The notes under the pieces: model-generated
Databases searched by the model: none
Told to the model about the DNA's origin: nothing
The model's input: the letters and a program-made list of their open reading frames with translations, nothing else
Program-made: the position numbers and the translations under genes
NCBI RefSeq assembly: GCF_900112845.1
Contig: NZ_FONG01000004.1
Coordinates: 357,154 to 421,153, forward strand
DNA: 64,000 bases
Source of the DNA: Actinacidiphila alni
Lineage (GTDB): Bacteria > Actinomycetota > Actinomycetes > Streptomycetales > Streptomycetaceae
Direction of reading: 5' to 3'
In this document: positions 56,098 through 64,000 of the stretch, one piece after another
How the letters are laid out: each line of letters starts with the position of its first letter
Numbering within the stretch: position 1 is the stretch's first letter

Positions 56098-59000
56098 TCA
56101 GTCCTTCAGCAGCGTGAAGTTACTGGTCGTGGTCCCTCCCTTGGTGATCTTCACGGTGGTCACGGTCGGCTGCCAGCCGTCCTTGGCCACGATGAGCTGG
56201 AGCGGATTGTTGCGGACGTCCAGCCACAGGGCGTACGTACCGTCCTGGCCGGTCTTGAGCGTGTAGTGCGTCGCCCAGGTGTTGATCTGGACGGTGGCCC
56301 CGGCCAGCGGCGCGCCGCCACCGCTGACCGTGCCGGTGATCTTGCCCCAGGTGGCCGGGGGCTTGACCGTCAGCGCGACCGCGATCGGGCTGATGCCGTA
56401 CGGGGTGTCGCTGGTGAAGCCGATCGAGGCCGAGTACGTCCCGGGCTGGGTGATCTCGGGAACGTTCGCGTCCAGGGTGACGGTCACCGTGGCGCTGGCG
56501 CCGGGCTGCAGGGTGAGCGTGTCGGTGCTCTCCGACAGCCAGGTGACGTCGGTGACGTCGGGCTGGTCGTAGCCGGGCAGCACTTCCGCGTTCTTGGCCG
56601 GCGTCTGGCCGGCCAGACCGCCGACCGAGTAGAAGCCGGTGCCGCCGCTGCCCCGGTAGAGCGAGGCGTTGGCGTTGGGCAGCGCGGTCCAGGTGTTGTC
56701 GGTGGGCTGGTAGGCCCAGGTCTGGTTGGTCAGCGCGGCACCGGCGTTGATGGCACCGCCCTTGACCAGCAGCAGGCCGTTGGCGGAGGTGTACGCCGCG
56801 CCCCAGGCGTCGGTCGGCTGGTCCGCGATCGGGGACCAGGCGTCGGCGGCGGGGTCGTAGACGTACGCGTGCTTCAGGCTGCCCGCGTCGGTGGTGCCGC
56901 CGGAGCAGTAGAGCTTGCCCGCGATGGCGCCGCAGGACTCCCAGGCCACGTCCTCCGGGTAGGCGGCGGCGTTGGCCCAGCTGTCGGAGGCGGGGTCGTA
57001 GTAGGTGACGTCGGTGGTGCCGCACGCGGTGGCGGTGCAGCCGCCGACCGAGTACAGCTTGCCGTTGAGCACCGCACTGCCCGCGCCGGCGTACGGCTTG
57101 GGCGAGTTGGCGCCGGTGCTCCAGGTGTTGGACGCGATGTCGTAGATCTCCAGCTTGGCGTCCGGGCTGCCGCTGGCGCCCCAGCCGCCGGCCGCGTAGA
57201 TCTTGCCGTTGATCACACCGTGGGCCGGGGCCTCGCGGGTGTCGGCCGCGGAGGCGAGCTTGGTCCAGGCACCGCTGTCCGCGCTGTACGCGTACAGGTC
57301 GCTGGTGTCGTTGACGCCGGTGAAGCCGAACGCCGAGTAGACCGTCCCGTTGTACACGCTCACCGCGTTGTCACCGGTGGCCACGGGCAGGTCGGGGATG
57401 GTCTGCCAGGCGTCGCCCGCCGCGCCCTGGGCGTTGGCGGCGGCGTCGGTGGTGGCCTTGCCGGCCGCCGAGGCGGTGCCCTTCTTCGCGCCGTGCGCGG
57501 TCAGCGACAGCGGCGAGTAGTGGCCCTTGACGAGGTTGAGCGGGGCGCCGCCGGACTTCTGCAGGACGGCTCCGCCCGGGGTCTCGCCGAGGTTGACGGT
57601 GGCCACCGCCTTGCCGGTGTTCTTCACCGTGACGACCTGGCTGGCGCTCTTGCCCCATCCGACGGTCTTGCTGATGGTCGCCGGGGTGACCTTGATCTGG
57701 CCCGCCTTGAGCACGAAGTCGTGCGAGGCGACGCCGTCGCGCGGGATGTTGACCGTCGCGGAGGCGGCGGTGTACTTGGACGCGGCGGCCGACACCGGGT
57801 GCTTGCCGGTCAGGTGCGAGAACTCCCAGTAGAAGCCGTCGCCCAGGTTCGGGTCGTCCGGGGTGGCCTTGGTGGTGGTGTGGTCGTCGGGCGCGTCGGT
57901 GCTGGTGACGGTGGCGCCGTTGACGCCCGCCTTGGTGTTGCCGTCCGTCACGTTGCCGACGATCAGACCGCCGCTGACCGGGTCGTAGGTGCGGGTGCCG
58001 ACGAAGACGTTGTCCAGCTGCCACCAGTAGGCCCAGGTGCCCGAGTAGTGGAAGCGCAGCCGGACGTCGCTCTTGCCCGCGTAGTCGCTCAGCGGGAGTT
58101 CGACGTGCGCGGGACCGGCCACCGAGGTGGTGGTCTTGTGCCAGATGGTGGTCCAGGTCGTGCCGCCGTCGGCGGAGACGTCCACGTCGGCGGTGGAGTT
58201 GGAGAACTCCTTGTAGTCGGTGTCGAAGCCGAGCACCGGGGCGGCGACGTCGGTCAGGTCGTAGGACGGGGACAGCAGCGAGCTGTCCTGGCTCTTGCCG
58301 GAACCGATGTTGTCGCTGTCGATGTTGGCGAAGCCGCCGCTGCCGCCGGTCCGGTTGCCGCGCGCGCCCGGGTCGTTGAAGACCCAGCCGCCGGTGGTGC
58401 CGTCGGCGTTGGTCACCGACCAGCCGGTCGGCGGTCCCGTGGTGGAGGTGAACGCCTCGCTGCTGCCGGTCAGGTGGACGGCGTAGCCGGGCGCCTGGTC
58501 GGAGGACGGGTCGACGGGCACCGAGACATTGGCGGTCTGGTCGGCGGTGCCGACCGTGACGTTCTTGTCGACGGTCTTGTAGCCGGGGTAGTTGGCGCTG
58601 ACGTGCAGGGCGTAGGTGCTGCCCTGCGGGAGGGTCAGGGAGAAGTCACCGGTGGCCGGGTCGGAGAAGACCGGTCCGCCGGGGACGCCGTCCGCGGTGA
58701 TCTTGGCGTACAGCGGCCAGCCGTGGCCCGAGCCGTCGGTGACCTTGCCGCTGACGGTGTGGGTGGGTACGGCGTCCAGCGCGAAGGAGGTGGTGACGGT
58801 CGCGCCGTCGGCCAGGTCCGCGGTCGCGGTCTTGCTGGAGTAGCCGTAGGCCGAGGCCGTCAGGTCGTAACTGCCGGGCGGCACGTCCAGCTTGTAGCCG
58901 CCGCTGGCGTCGGCGGTGGCGCTGTAGTCGCCCGCGGTCACCTTGGCGCCGGCGATCGGCGATCCGGTGGCGCTGTCGGTGACCTTGCCGGTGAGCACGC

Positions 59001-60306
59001 CGTGCGGTCCGCTGCGGAAGGCGGCCAGGCCGTTGGGGGTGCCCAGGCCCGTCGGGCCGTCGAAGCCGGGGCCCGCGGTGCACAGCGGGTCGGGCGAGCA
59101 GGTGCCGTTGTCGCCCTCGGTGACGTCGTTGAACGCACCGGGCTGCGCGTACGGGTAGGCGTTGGGGTACGTGCCGGCCTCGGGGGTGCCGGCCGCCGCG
59201 TAGGTGCCCGCGATCAGCGGGGACGAGGCGCTGGTGCCGCCGTAGACCGCCCAGCCGCTGCCGCCGTAGGTCTGGTAGACCGAGACGCCGGTCACCGGGT
59301 CGGCGACCGCCGAGACGTCGGCGACGGCCCGCTTGTCGCAGAAGGTGTTGGTCTGGAAGGCCGGCTTCGGCTCGTAGACCGAGCAGCCCGAACCCGGGCC
59401 GCCGTAGGCGTTGTTCCATACGGACTCGGTCCAACCGCGGCTGGTGCCGGTGTCCTTGACCAGCGCGGTGCCGCCGACGGAGGTCACGTACTGCGACGCC
59501 GCCGGGTAGCTGACGCCGTAGCCGTCGTCGCCGGAGGAGGCGACCACCGCGACGCCCGGGTGGTTGTAGTACGGGTCCATGCTGGTGGTCTCGGACGGGT
59601 CCTCACCGCTGCCCGGCGTGCTGCTGTAGCCGGTGCCGTAGGAGTTGGACACATACTTCGCACCGAGCGCGACCGCCTGGTCCACCGCGGCGCCCAGGTC
59701 CTCGAAGTTCGCCGAGTCGGCCTCGACGAGCAGGATGTGGGCGTTGGGGGCCGCGGCCGACACCATGTCGACGTCGAGGGATATCTCGCCCGCCCAGTCG
59801 GGGTCGGGCGTCGGGTAGTCGGTGCCGCCGCGCTGGTCGACCTTGCTGAAGCAGCCGTTGGCGGTGGTGCACTCGGGCAGGCCGTACTGCGCCCGGTACA
59901 CGGCCAGGTCGGCCTCGGCGTTGGGGTCGTCGTAGGCGTCGACGATGGCGACGGTCTGACCCGCGCCGCCGTCGGCCGGCAGGTTGTACGCGCTCTGCAG
60001 GTCGCTCGCGCCGAAGCCGTCCGGGGTGGTGGCGAGCGGCTGGATGCCCTTGCGCGCGGTGACATCGGTACGGCGCAGCGCGAAGCACCGGAACTGGCCG
60101 GGCTTGGCGTCCGAGCACTGCCGTACGACGTCGGTCCGGGACGAGGGAGCGGCTGACGACGTTGTCGCGGTGGGGATCTGGAGGCCGAGGAGTGCGATGG
60201 TGGCCGACGCGAGAGCGGCTACCGCGGTGGCGGCGCGCCGTCCTCCTCTTCGTCTGGGAAGTATGTGCAAGGCGTGACTCCGTGATGCCGGAGGGGACCG
60301 GGCCAT
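56098..60306 (-). CDS. Large secreted S53 (sedolisin) peptidase with CnaB-like, PapA/MAM-like and Kelch domains
   Basis: 1402 aa. Signal peptide (about 20-50; RRAATAVAALASATIALLG then SSAAP). S53 peptidase domain: Glu and Asp in GEISLDVDM, oxyanion Asp near SSGDDGYG, and Ser in GGTSASSP, matching the Glu-Asp-Ser triad; a prodomain is very short. Then two carboxypeptidase-regulatory repeats (LTGKVTDSATGSPIAG; VSGKVTDGSG), a beta-sandwich with VRLRFHYSG, a third such repeat, a Kelch-like propeller (about 1000-1240, repeated GKIYAAGG, GKLYSVGG, GKLYCSGG), and a final CarboxypepD_reg domain. Probably a surface or secreted protein degrader. Alternative starts further up to 60426 lack signal character. 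Confidence 0.88.
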   Translation of the reverse strand: MARSPPASRSHALHILPRRRGGRRAATAVAALASATIALLGLQIPTATTSSAAPSSRTDVVRQCSDAKPGQFRCFALRRTDVTARKGIQPLATTPDGFGASDLQSAYNLPADGGAGQTVAIVDAYDDPNAEADLAVYRAQYGLPECTTANGCFSKVDQRGGTDYPTPDPDWAGEISLDVDMVSAAAPNAHILLVEADSANFEDLGAAVDQAVALGAKYVSNSYGTGYSSTPGSGEDPSETTSMDPYYNHPGVAVVASSGDDGYGVSYPAASQYVTSVGGTALVKDTGTSRGWTESVWNNAYGGPGSGCSVYEPKPAFQTNTFCDKRAVADVSAVADPVTGVSVYQTYGGSGWAVYGGTSASSPLIAGTYAAAGTPEAGTYPNAYPYAQPGAFNDVTEGDNGTCSPDPLCTAGPGFDGPTGLGTPNGLAAFRSGPHGVLTGKVTDSATGSPIAGAKVTAGDYSATADASGGYKLDVPPGSYDLTASAYGYSSKTATADLADGATVTTSFALDAVPTHTVSGKVTDGSGHGWPLYAKITADGVPGGPVFSDPATGDFSLTLPQGSTYALHVSANYPGYKTVDKNVTVGTADQTANVSVPVDPSSDQAPGYAVHLTGSSEAFTSTTGPPTGWSVTNADGTTGGWVFNDPGARGNRTGGSGGFANIDSDNIGSGKSQDSSLLSPSYDLTDVAAPVLGFDTDYKEFSNSTADVDVSADGGTTWTTIWHKTTTSVAGPAHVELPLSDYAGKSDVRLRFHYSGTWAYWWQLDNVFVGTRTYDPVSGGLIVGNVTDGNTKAGVNGATVTSTDAPDDHTTTKATPDDPNLGDGFYWEFSHLTGKHPVSAAASKYTAASATVNIPRDGVASHDFVLKAGQIKVTPATISKTVGWGKSASQVVTVKNTGKAVATVNLGETPGGAVLQKSGGAPLNLVKGHYSPLSLTAHGAKKGTASAAGKATTDAAANAQGAAGDAWQTIPDLPVATGDNAVSVYNGTVYSAFGFTGVNDTSDLYAYSADSGAWTKLASAADTREAPAHGVINGKIYAAGGWGASGSPDAKLEIYDIASNTWSTGANSPKPYAGAGSAVLNGKLYSVGGCTATACGTTDVTYYDPASDSWANAAAYPEDVAWESCGAIAGKLYCSGGTTDAGSLKHAYVYDPAADAWSPIADQPTDAWGAAYTSANGLLLVKGGAINAGAALTNQTWAYQPTDNTWTALPNANASLYRGSGGTGFYSVGGLAGQTPAKNAEVLPGYDQPDVTDVTWLSESTDTLTLQPGASATVTVTLDANVPEITQPGTYSASIGFTSDTPYGISPIAVALTVKPPATWGKITGTVSGGGAPLAGATVQINTWATHYTLKTGQDGTYALWLDVRNNPLQLIVAKDGWQPTVTTVKITKGGTTTSNFTLLKD

Positions 60307-60438
60307 GACCTGGTCGTGGCCGGTTGCGGACCGATCGGACCGCTGGCGTATACCTGTGCCACACACGCACCACTGGAACCCGAAGTCATTGTCGGATACC
60401 TGACACCACGCACACCAATACTCCACGTCGCGTTCACG

Positions 60439-61506
60439 TCAATCGGACGGTACAACCTCACGGGCTTCATAGCCGTCGTCCAGCCAGCCGTGCCGGGCGG
60501 CGTGCCACACCAGCCTGATCCGGTTGTCCACGCCCGCGTCGCGCTGCATCGCGGCGATGTGCCGCTGCACCGTCCGCACCGCGACACCCAGGGCGCGGGC
60601 CATCGCCGCGTCCGTACTGCCGCTCACCAGCATCGCCAGGATCCGCGACTGCAACACGCTGCGCGGGCCACCGGCATCGGTGCGGACCGGCGGCGACGAA
60701 GCGTCGAGCCGGCCGACCGGCACCCCGCCCGCCCACACCGACTCGAAGAGCGCGACCAGCGCGTCCAGCAGTCCGCTCGGCCGGATCACCAGCATCACCG
60801 GGTCCGGCGGCCGCCCGTCGGCGGGCAGCGGCAGCAGCGCCAGCGAACGGTCGGCGACGCACAGGCGGACCGGCAGCCGGTCGGTGACCCGGACGTACGC
60901 CTGCTGCCGCGCGCCGGGCGGATCGAGCGCGGCCAGCGCGGCGGGCGACTCCAGATTCATCGACTCGAACCCCGCCCGCTCGAAGACCACCCGGCGCCGC
61001 ACCCCGGGCGCGGTCGCGCGGCCGCACGCCAGCGGATCGGCGAGCGCGTCCCCGCCGGCACCACCGGCACCGTCTTTGTCGGTACGGACGAAGGCCATCA
61101 GGTCCGAGGCGGCCGAGGCGTGCAACTGCTCGGCCCAGCGGGCGATCGCGGCCTGCCCCTCGACCACCCGGACGATCTCCTCGGCGCGGTGCCCCTCGTG
61201 CACGCGCTGATACTCCACCCCCAGCCGGTCGAGCAACTCCCGGCCGCGGCGCAGCTGTTCCTGGGCGCGCGCCACCAGCGGCAGCAGTGTGCTCTGCGGT
61301 GGCACCGGATACCACCGGCCGTCCCGCCCCTGCCTGGCAAGACCGCGTCCGGCCAGCTCCCCGCAGGCATCCTCCGCCTGCTCCCTCGACACCCCCATCT
61401 GCCGGGCCAACTCCCCATTGGCCACTCCTCGCGTGGCCACCAGCAATGGATAGGCCCGGTCCGCGTCGGCACTCAACCCCAGAGCCTCAAACGGACGTTC
61501 GCTCAT
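60439..61506 (-). CDS. LuxR-type regulator with TrmB-like N-terminal helix-turn-helix
   Basis: 355 aa. N-terminal winged helix (about 10-70) with ALGLSADADRAYPLLVA and ELARQMGVSREQAEDACGELAGRGL resembles TrmB; the C-terminal LuxR helix-turn-helix is SRILAMLVSGSTDAAMARALGVAVRTVQRHIAAMQRDAGVDNRIRLVW. The middle holds a PLDc/TrmB-like domain with RVTDRLPVRLCVADRSLALLPL. Such proteins act near secondary-metabolism and secreted-enzyme genes. Divergence is absent: it faces the same way as the peptidase and lies 132 nt upstream of it. Start ATG at 61506 is assumed; no strong ribosome binding site. Confidence 0.85.
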   Translation of the reverse strand: MSERPFEALGLSADADRAYPLLVATRGVANGELARQMGVSREQAEDACGELAGRGLARQGRDGRWYPVPPQSTLLPLVARAQEQLRRGRELLDRLGVEYQRVHEGHRAEEIVRVVEGQAAIARWAEQLHASAASDLMAFVRTDKDGAGGAGGDALADPLACGRATAPGVRRRVVFERAGFESMNLESPAALAALDPPGARQQAYVRVTDRLPVRLCVADRSLALLPLPADGRPPDPVMLVIRPSGLLDALVALFESVWAGGVPVGRLDASSPPVRTDAGGPRSVLQSRILAMLVSGSTDAAMARALGVAVRTVQRHIAAMQRDAGVDNRIRLVWHAARHGWLDDGYEAREVVPSD

Positions 61507-61690
61507 GATCGGACTGTAGCCCTCACGGGCGGCCGGGTCCGCCGAATCGCACAGCCGCACCACAGCCGCACCGTTCACACGAGGTCACGGGCGTGACGGC
61601 GGCGGGGACCGCCGCGGCGCCGTGGCACCGCGGCGGGCCCCAGGACCCAGCCCCCGTCGGAATCGGGCGGGTTCGCACACGCCGTACGGC

Positions 61691-63397
61691 TCAGGCCCGT
61701 TCCGCGCCGAGCGCCGCCAACTCGCGGTCCACCGCGGCCTGGTGCTGTTCGGCGTCCTCCTTGGCCCGCTTGGGACTCCAACGGCCGGCCATCACGAAGA
61801 CGAACGGCAGGAAGAGCACCTGCCCGCCGACACAGATCCACCACCAGTCGCGCCACTGGCCGGGCCCGTCGTGCGCGGCCTTCTGCACCTTGCTGCCGTA
61901 CTTGGTGAGCACCGCGAGCTGCGGCTGCGCCTTCTGCACCACGGCGAGATCGGCGGGACCGACCTCCTGCACGGCTTTCGCGGTGACATCGGCGGGCGCC
62001 TTGCCGGGCGGGTACTTGCCCAGCTCCGCGAAGACCTGCGGATGCGCGTTGACGATGGCCAGCGCCGGCGCGGCCTGCCGCTGGGCGGCGGTGACCTCGG
62101 TGCCGTGGTCGACCAGCGGGGTCACGGAGGTGACGAGCACCGGGATGAAGGCCGCGGACACCGCGACCACGATCCGGATCGTCCAGCCCCATACGGCCAG
62201 GCCCGTCGCGGTGGCCGCAGGATTGTGCTTCTCGACGGTCTCGGTGAAGCTCGCCATCCACGGTCCGTAGGCGACACCGCTGAAGACGCCGATGCCGATG
62301 AAGAGCCAGGCGAAGGTGTAGTAGTCGGTGGTCGGGTGGGTGGCGCGGGAGGCGAAGATCGCGGTCATCACGATGGAGCCGACGGCGCCCACGATCATGA
62401 ACGGTTTGCGCACCTTCAGCCGGTCGGAGACCAGGCCGATCACCACCAGGGCGATGGCGTTGGCCGCCCAGTACCAGTTCGCGACCGCGTTGGCGCGCTG
62501 CTCGGAGTAGCCGAAGGTGGTGGCGAAGTAGACCACGAAGTTGCCGACCGCCGCGAAGTACAGCAGCAGGAAGAGCGAGATCGCCAGCGCCGAACCGACG
62601 ACGTCCAGCCGCAGCATCTGCCGCCACTCGCCGCGCCGGGCGGCCTGCGGGTCGATGCCCTTGGCGCGCGCCTCGACCAGCGCGCGGTCCCGCAGGGTCA
62701 CCATGATCTGGTCCCGCAACGCCGGGGACAGTTCGCGCAGTGCGACGATCGCGATCACGAAGACGACCAGGCCGGCGATCCCGCTGTAGCGCAGCTCGTC
62801 CTGCCAACTGGCGGTGTCGAGGGTGTTGCTGGTGACGGTGGTGACCACGAGGCTGCCGATCACCGGCCCCATCGTCCAGGCGCCCATCGCGGTGGCCCGG
62901 CCGACCTGCGGGGAGAAGTCCCTGATCAGTGCGGGTGTGGCCACGAGCACGATGCCCTCGATAAAGCTGACCAGGGCGAAGAGCACCAGATACATGGTCT
63001 TGCCGCCGGCGTTCGGCAGGCCGAGGAAGACCAGCAGCGAGGCGATCAGCAGCCCGTAGACCACCAGATTGGCGCGGCCCCAGCGGTCGGCGAGCCCGGC
63101 GACGAGCGAGGCGAAGGCGCCGACCGCGTTGCCGATCACCGAGACCCAGACGAAGTAGCGGTAGGTCATGCCGAAGTGCGTGATGATCGACGTCGCGACC
63201 GCGTACTGGATGTAGAGCATGTAGTAGAGCACGATCGTGGTGATCACCACGATCGCCAGATACCCCATACGCCGGCCGGTGGCCGGGTACTCGGCCAGGT
63301 CGCGGCGGTACAGCCGGCGGAGCGCGGTGGGCGCGCCCGCGGCCGGTGCGTCGGGCCCGGGTCTGTCGGCGTGGAACGGCGTCGGGGTCGCGGACAT
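61691..63397 (-). CDS. MFS transporter with large extracytoplasmic insert (MHS/metabolite-cation type)
   Basis: 568 aa. Twelve predicted helices with GLADRWGRANL (motif A) after helix 2, SDRLKVRKPF in the mid-loop and an unusual 100-residue hydrophilic insert (about 435-530, with AAQRQAAPALAIVNAHPQVF and KYGSKVQKAAHDG) before the last helix pair. The family moves organic acids or betaines with protons. AGGAGGAG precedes the ATG at 63397. A TetR-like palindrome lies 125 bp upstream. Confidence 0.9.
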   Translation of the reverse strand: MSATPTPFHADRPGPDAPAAGAPTALRRLYRRDLAEYPATGRRMGYLAIVVITTIVLYYMLYIQYAVATSIITHFGMTYRYFVWVSVIGNAVGAFASLVAGLADRWGRANLVVYGLLIASLLVFLGLPNAGGKTMYLVLFALVSFIEGIVLVATPALIRDFSPQVGRATAMGAWTMGPVIGSLVVTTVTSNTLDTASWQDELRYSGIAGLVVFVIAIVALRELSPALRDQIMVTLRDRALVEARAKGIDPQAARRGEWRQMLRLDVVGSALAISLFLLLYFAAVGNFVVYFATTFGYSEQRANAVANWYWAANAIALVVIGLVSDRLKVRKPFMIVGAVGSIVMTAIFASRATHPTTDYYTFAWLFIGIGVFSGVAYGPWMASFTETVEKHNPAATATGLAVWGWTIRIVVAVSAAFIPVLVTSVTPLVDHGTEVTAAQRQAAPALAIVNAHPQVFAELGKYPPGKAPADVTAKAVQEVGPADLAVVQKAQPQLAVLTKYGSKVQKAAHDGPGQWRDWWWICVGGQVLFLPFVFVMAGRWSPKRAKEDAEQHQAAVDRELAALGAERA

Positions 63398-63522
63398 ACG
63401 GCTCCTCCTGGAGGTGCTCGGAAACCGGGTGGAGTGGCAGGTGGAGTGACACGGCAAGGCGCACCGCGGCGTCCGTCGGGGGCACGATGCGGCTCGGCCC
63501 CGAAGGTGTGGCCAGAGGCTAG

Positions 63523-63538
63523 TACCGACCAGTCGGTA
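63523..63538. promoter_or_regulatory. TetR-type palindrome upstream of the MFS gene
   Basis: TACCGA-CCAG-TCGGTA, a perfect 6-4-6 inverted repeat of the ACCGAC/GTCGGT class bound by many TetR proteins. No TetR gene is adjacent; the cognate regulator must be elsewhere. Confidence 0.65.
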
Positions 63539-63594
63539 TGCATAGAGGTCTGCACGGCACCAATTCGAACGGCCGGCGGCGCCCCGGTGAACGC

Positions 63595-63629
63595 CGACCG
63601 GCGGACCCCGTGGTGGGGCCCGCCGGTCG
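63595..63629 (-). terminator. Terminator of the CBM2 gene
   Basis: CGACCGGCGG-A-CCCC pairs with GGGG-C-CCGCCGGTCG around GTGGT; one A/C mismatch. It lies 42 nt beyond the stop codon of the gene entering from the right. Confidence 0.85.
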
Positions 63630-63670
63630 GGTGTGCGCCGGGTCGGTCCGTACCTCCCGCGGCGTACCGG

Positions 63671-64000
63671 TCAGGAAGCGGTGCAGGTCAATGCGGGCGG
63701 GGTCAGAGTGCCGCTGGAGGTTCCCTGGAAGCCGAAGGAGGTCGAGGCGGCCGGGGCGAGCGCCCCGTTGTAGGAGAGGCTGCTCGCGGTGACGGCGGAC
63801 CCGGTCTGGTGGATGTCCGCGTTCCAGCCGCTGGTCTCCTGCTGGCCGTTCGGCCAGGTCCAGGTCACCTTCCAGCTCTTGGTCGCGTCCGTACCGGAGT
63901 TGGCGACGGTCACGGAGGCGGTGAAGCCGGTGTCCCACTGGTTGTCGGTGTGCCAGGTGGCGGTGCAGCCCGAACTGCCGCCGGTGGAACCGCCGGTGCT
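63671..64000 (-). CDS. C-terminal CBM2 (cellulose-binding) domain of a secreted enzyme, N-terminus off window
   Basis: The last 109 codons of a larger protein entering from the right edge. A Gly/Ser/Thr linker (TGGSTGGSSG) leads to a family 2 carbohydrate-binding module: Cys near the start (GCTATWHTDNQW), Trp pairs in SWKVTWTWPNGQQ and the closing Cys in LTCTAS, with conserved FTASVTVANSG strands. The catalytic part is not visible, so the enzyme could be a cellulase, xylanase, LPMO or similar. It sits upstream of a TetR-like site and an MFS transporter. Confidence 0.85.
   Translation of the reverse strand, partial: STGGSTGGSSGCTATWHTDNQWDTGFTASVTVANSGTDATKSWKVTWTWPNGQQETSGWNADIHQTGSAVTASSLSYNGALAPAASTSFGFQGTSSGTLTPPALTCTAS

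Noticed and set aside
56266..60156. 1296-codon open frame on the plus strand
   Set aside because: Antisense to the S53 peptidase gene, which has domains, signal peptide and terminator; the plus frame is Val/Gly/Arg low-complexity.

Overview
The window is high-GC DNA of streptomycete type. Genes are tightly packed, start codons overlap stops as ATGA or GTGA, Shine-Dalgarno sequences are GGAGG-like, and there are many GTG starts and long perfect hairpin terminators. The core block pheS-pheT / histidine kinase / SpoU methylase / rplT-rpmI-infC / DUF1844 follows the gene order familiar from Streptomyces chromosomes. I see no rRNA, tRNA, CRISPR, insertion sequence or phage genes. The first gene (flavin-dependent oxidoreductase) and the last (protein ending in a cellulose-binding module) run off the window.

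Region 1 (1-12110) is one side of a type II polyketide cluster of angucycline type. A leftward operon encodes, in transcription order, an FAD hydroxylase (PgaE/UrdE type), a TcmI-type cyclase, ketosynthase alpha, chain length factor, acyl carrier protein, C9 ketoreductase, didomain aromatase/cyclase, a second FAD oxygenase, an SDR reductase, an acyl-CoA carboxylase beta subunit and a luciferase-like oxidoreductase. The order resembles urdE-F-A-B-C-D-L-M, but the oxygenase and reductase that are fused in UrdM/PgaM-type proteins are two overlapping genes here. A JadR1-like OmpR regulator is divergent across a 462-bp region with two GTCAAG/CTTGAC inverted repeats. No glycosyltransferase is in view, so sugar tailoring genes, if any, lie to the left.

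Region 2 (12284-17975) is a four-gene oligopeptide/nickel-type ABC transporter with two ATPase domains in one protein. Region 3 (17994-24237) is a zinc-starvation island: a five-gene leftward operon (substrate-binding protein, ATPase, two permeases, Zur-like regulator) faces a rightward operon for zinc-free ribosomal proteins S14 and L31 and a COG0523-like protein without a P-loop. Three Zur-box-like palindromes lie between them.

Region 4 (24313-31690) is mixed: a GHL10-type glycoside hydrolase, 3-hydroxybutyryl-CoA dehydrogenase, a polysaccharide/teichoic-acid export ABC pair with a divergent TetR regulator, a degenerate ABC-ATPase-like protein with an Asp-Thr repeat, and a PP2C phosphatase. 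Region 5 (32290-40682) is the translation block. Its infC appears to start at ATC and has an attenuator-like hairpin upstream.

Region 6 (40767-56021) holds aquaporin, SseB-like protein, a mycosin protease with a membrane partner, a PLP aldolase/deaminase-like enzyme, several regulator/transporter divergent pairs, a 5'-3' exonuclease, a NodB-type lipoprotein, a FadR-type regulator and AlkB. Region 7 (56098-64000) carries a 1402-residue secreted S53 peptidase mosaic, a LuxR-type regulator, an MFS transporter and the CBM2 end of a secreted enzyme.
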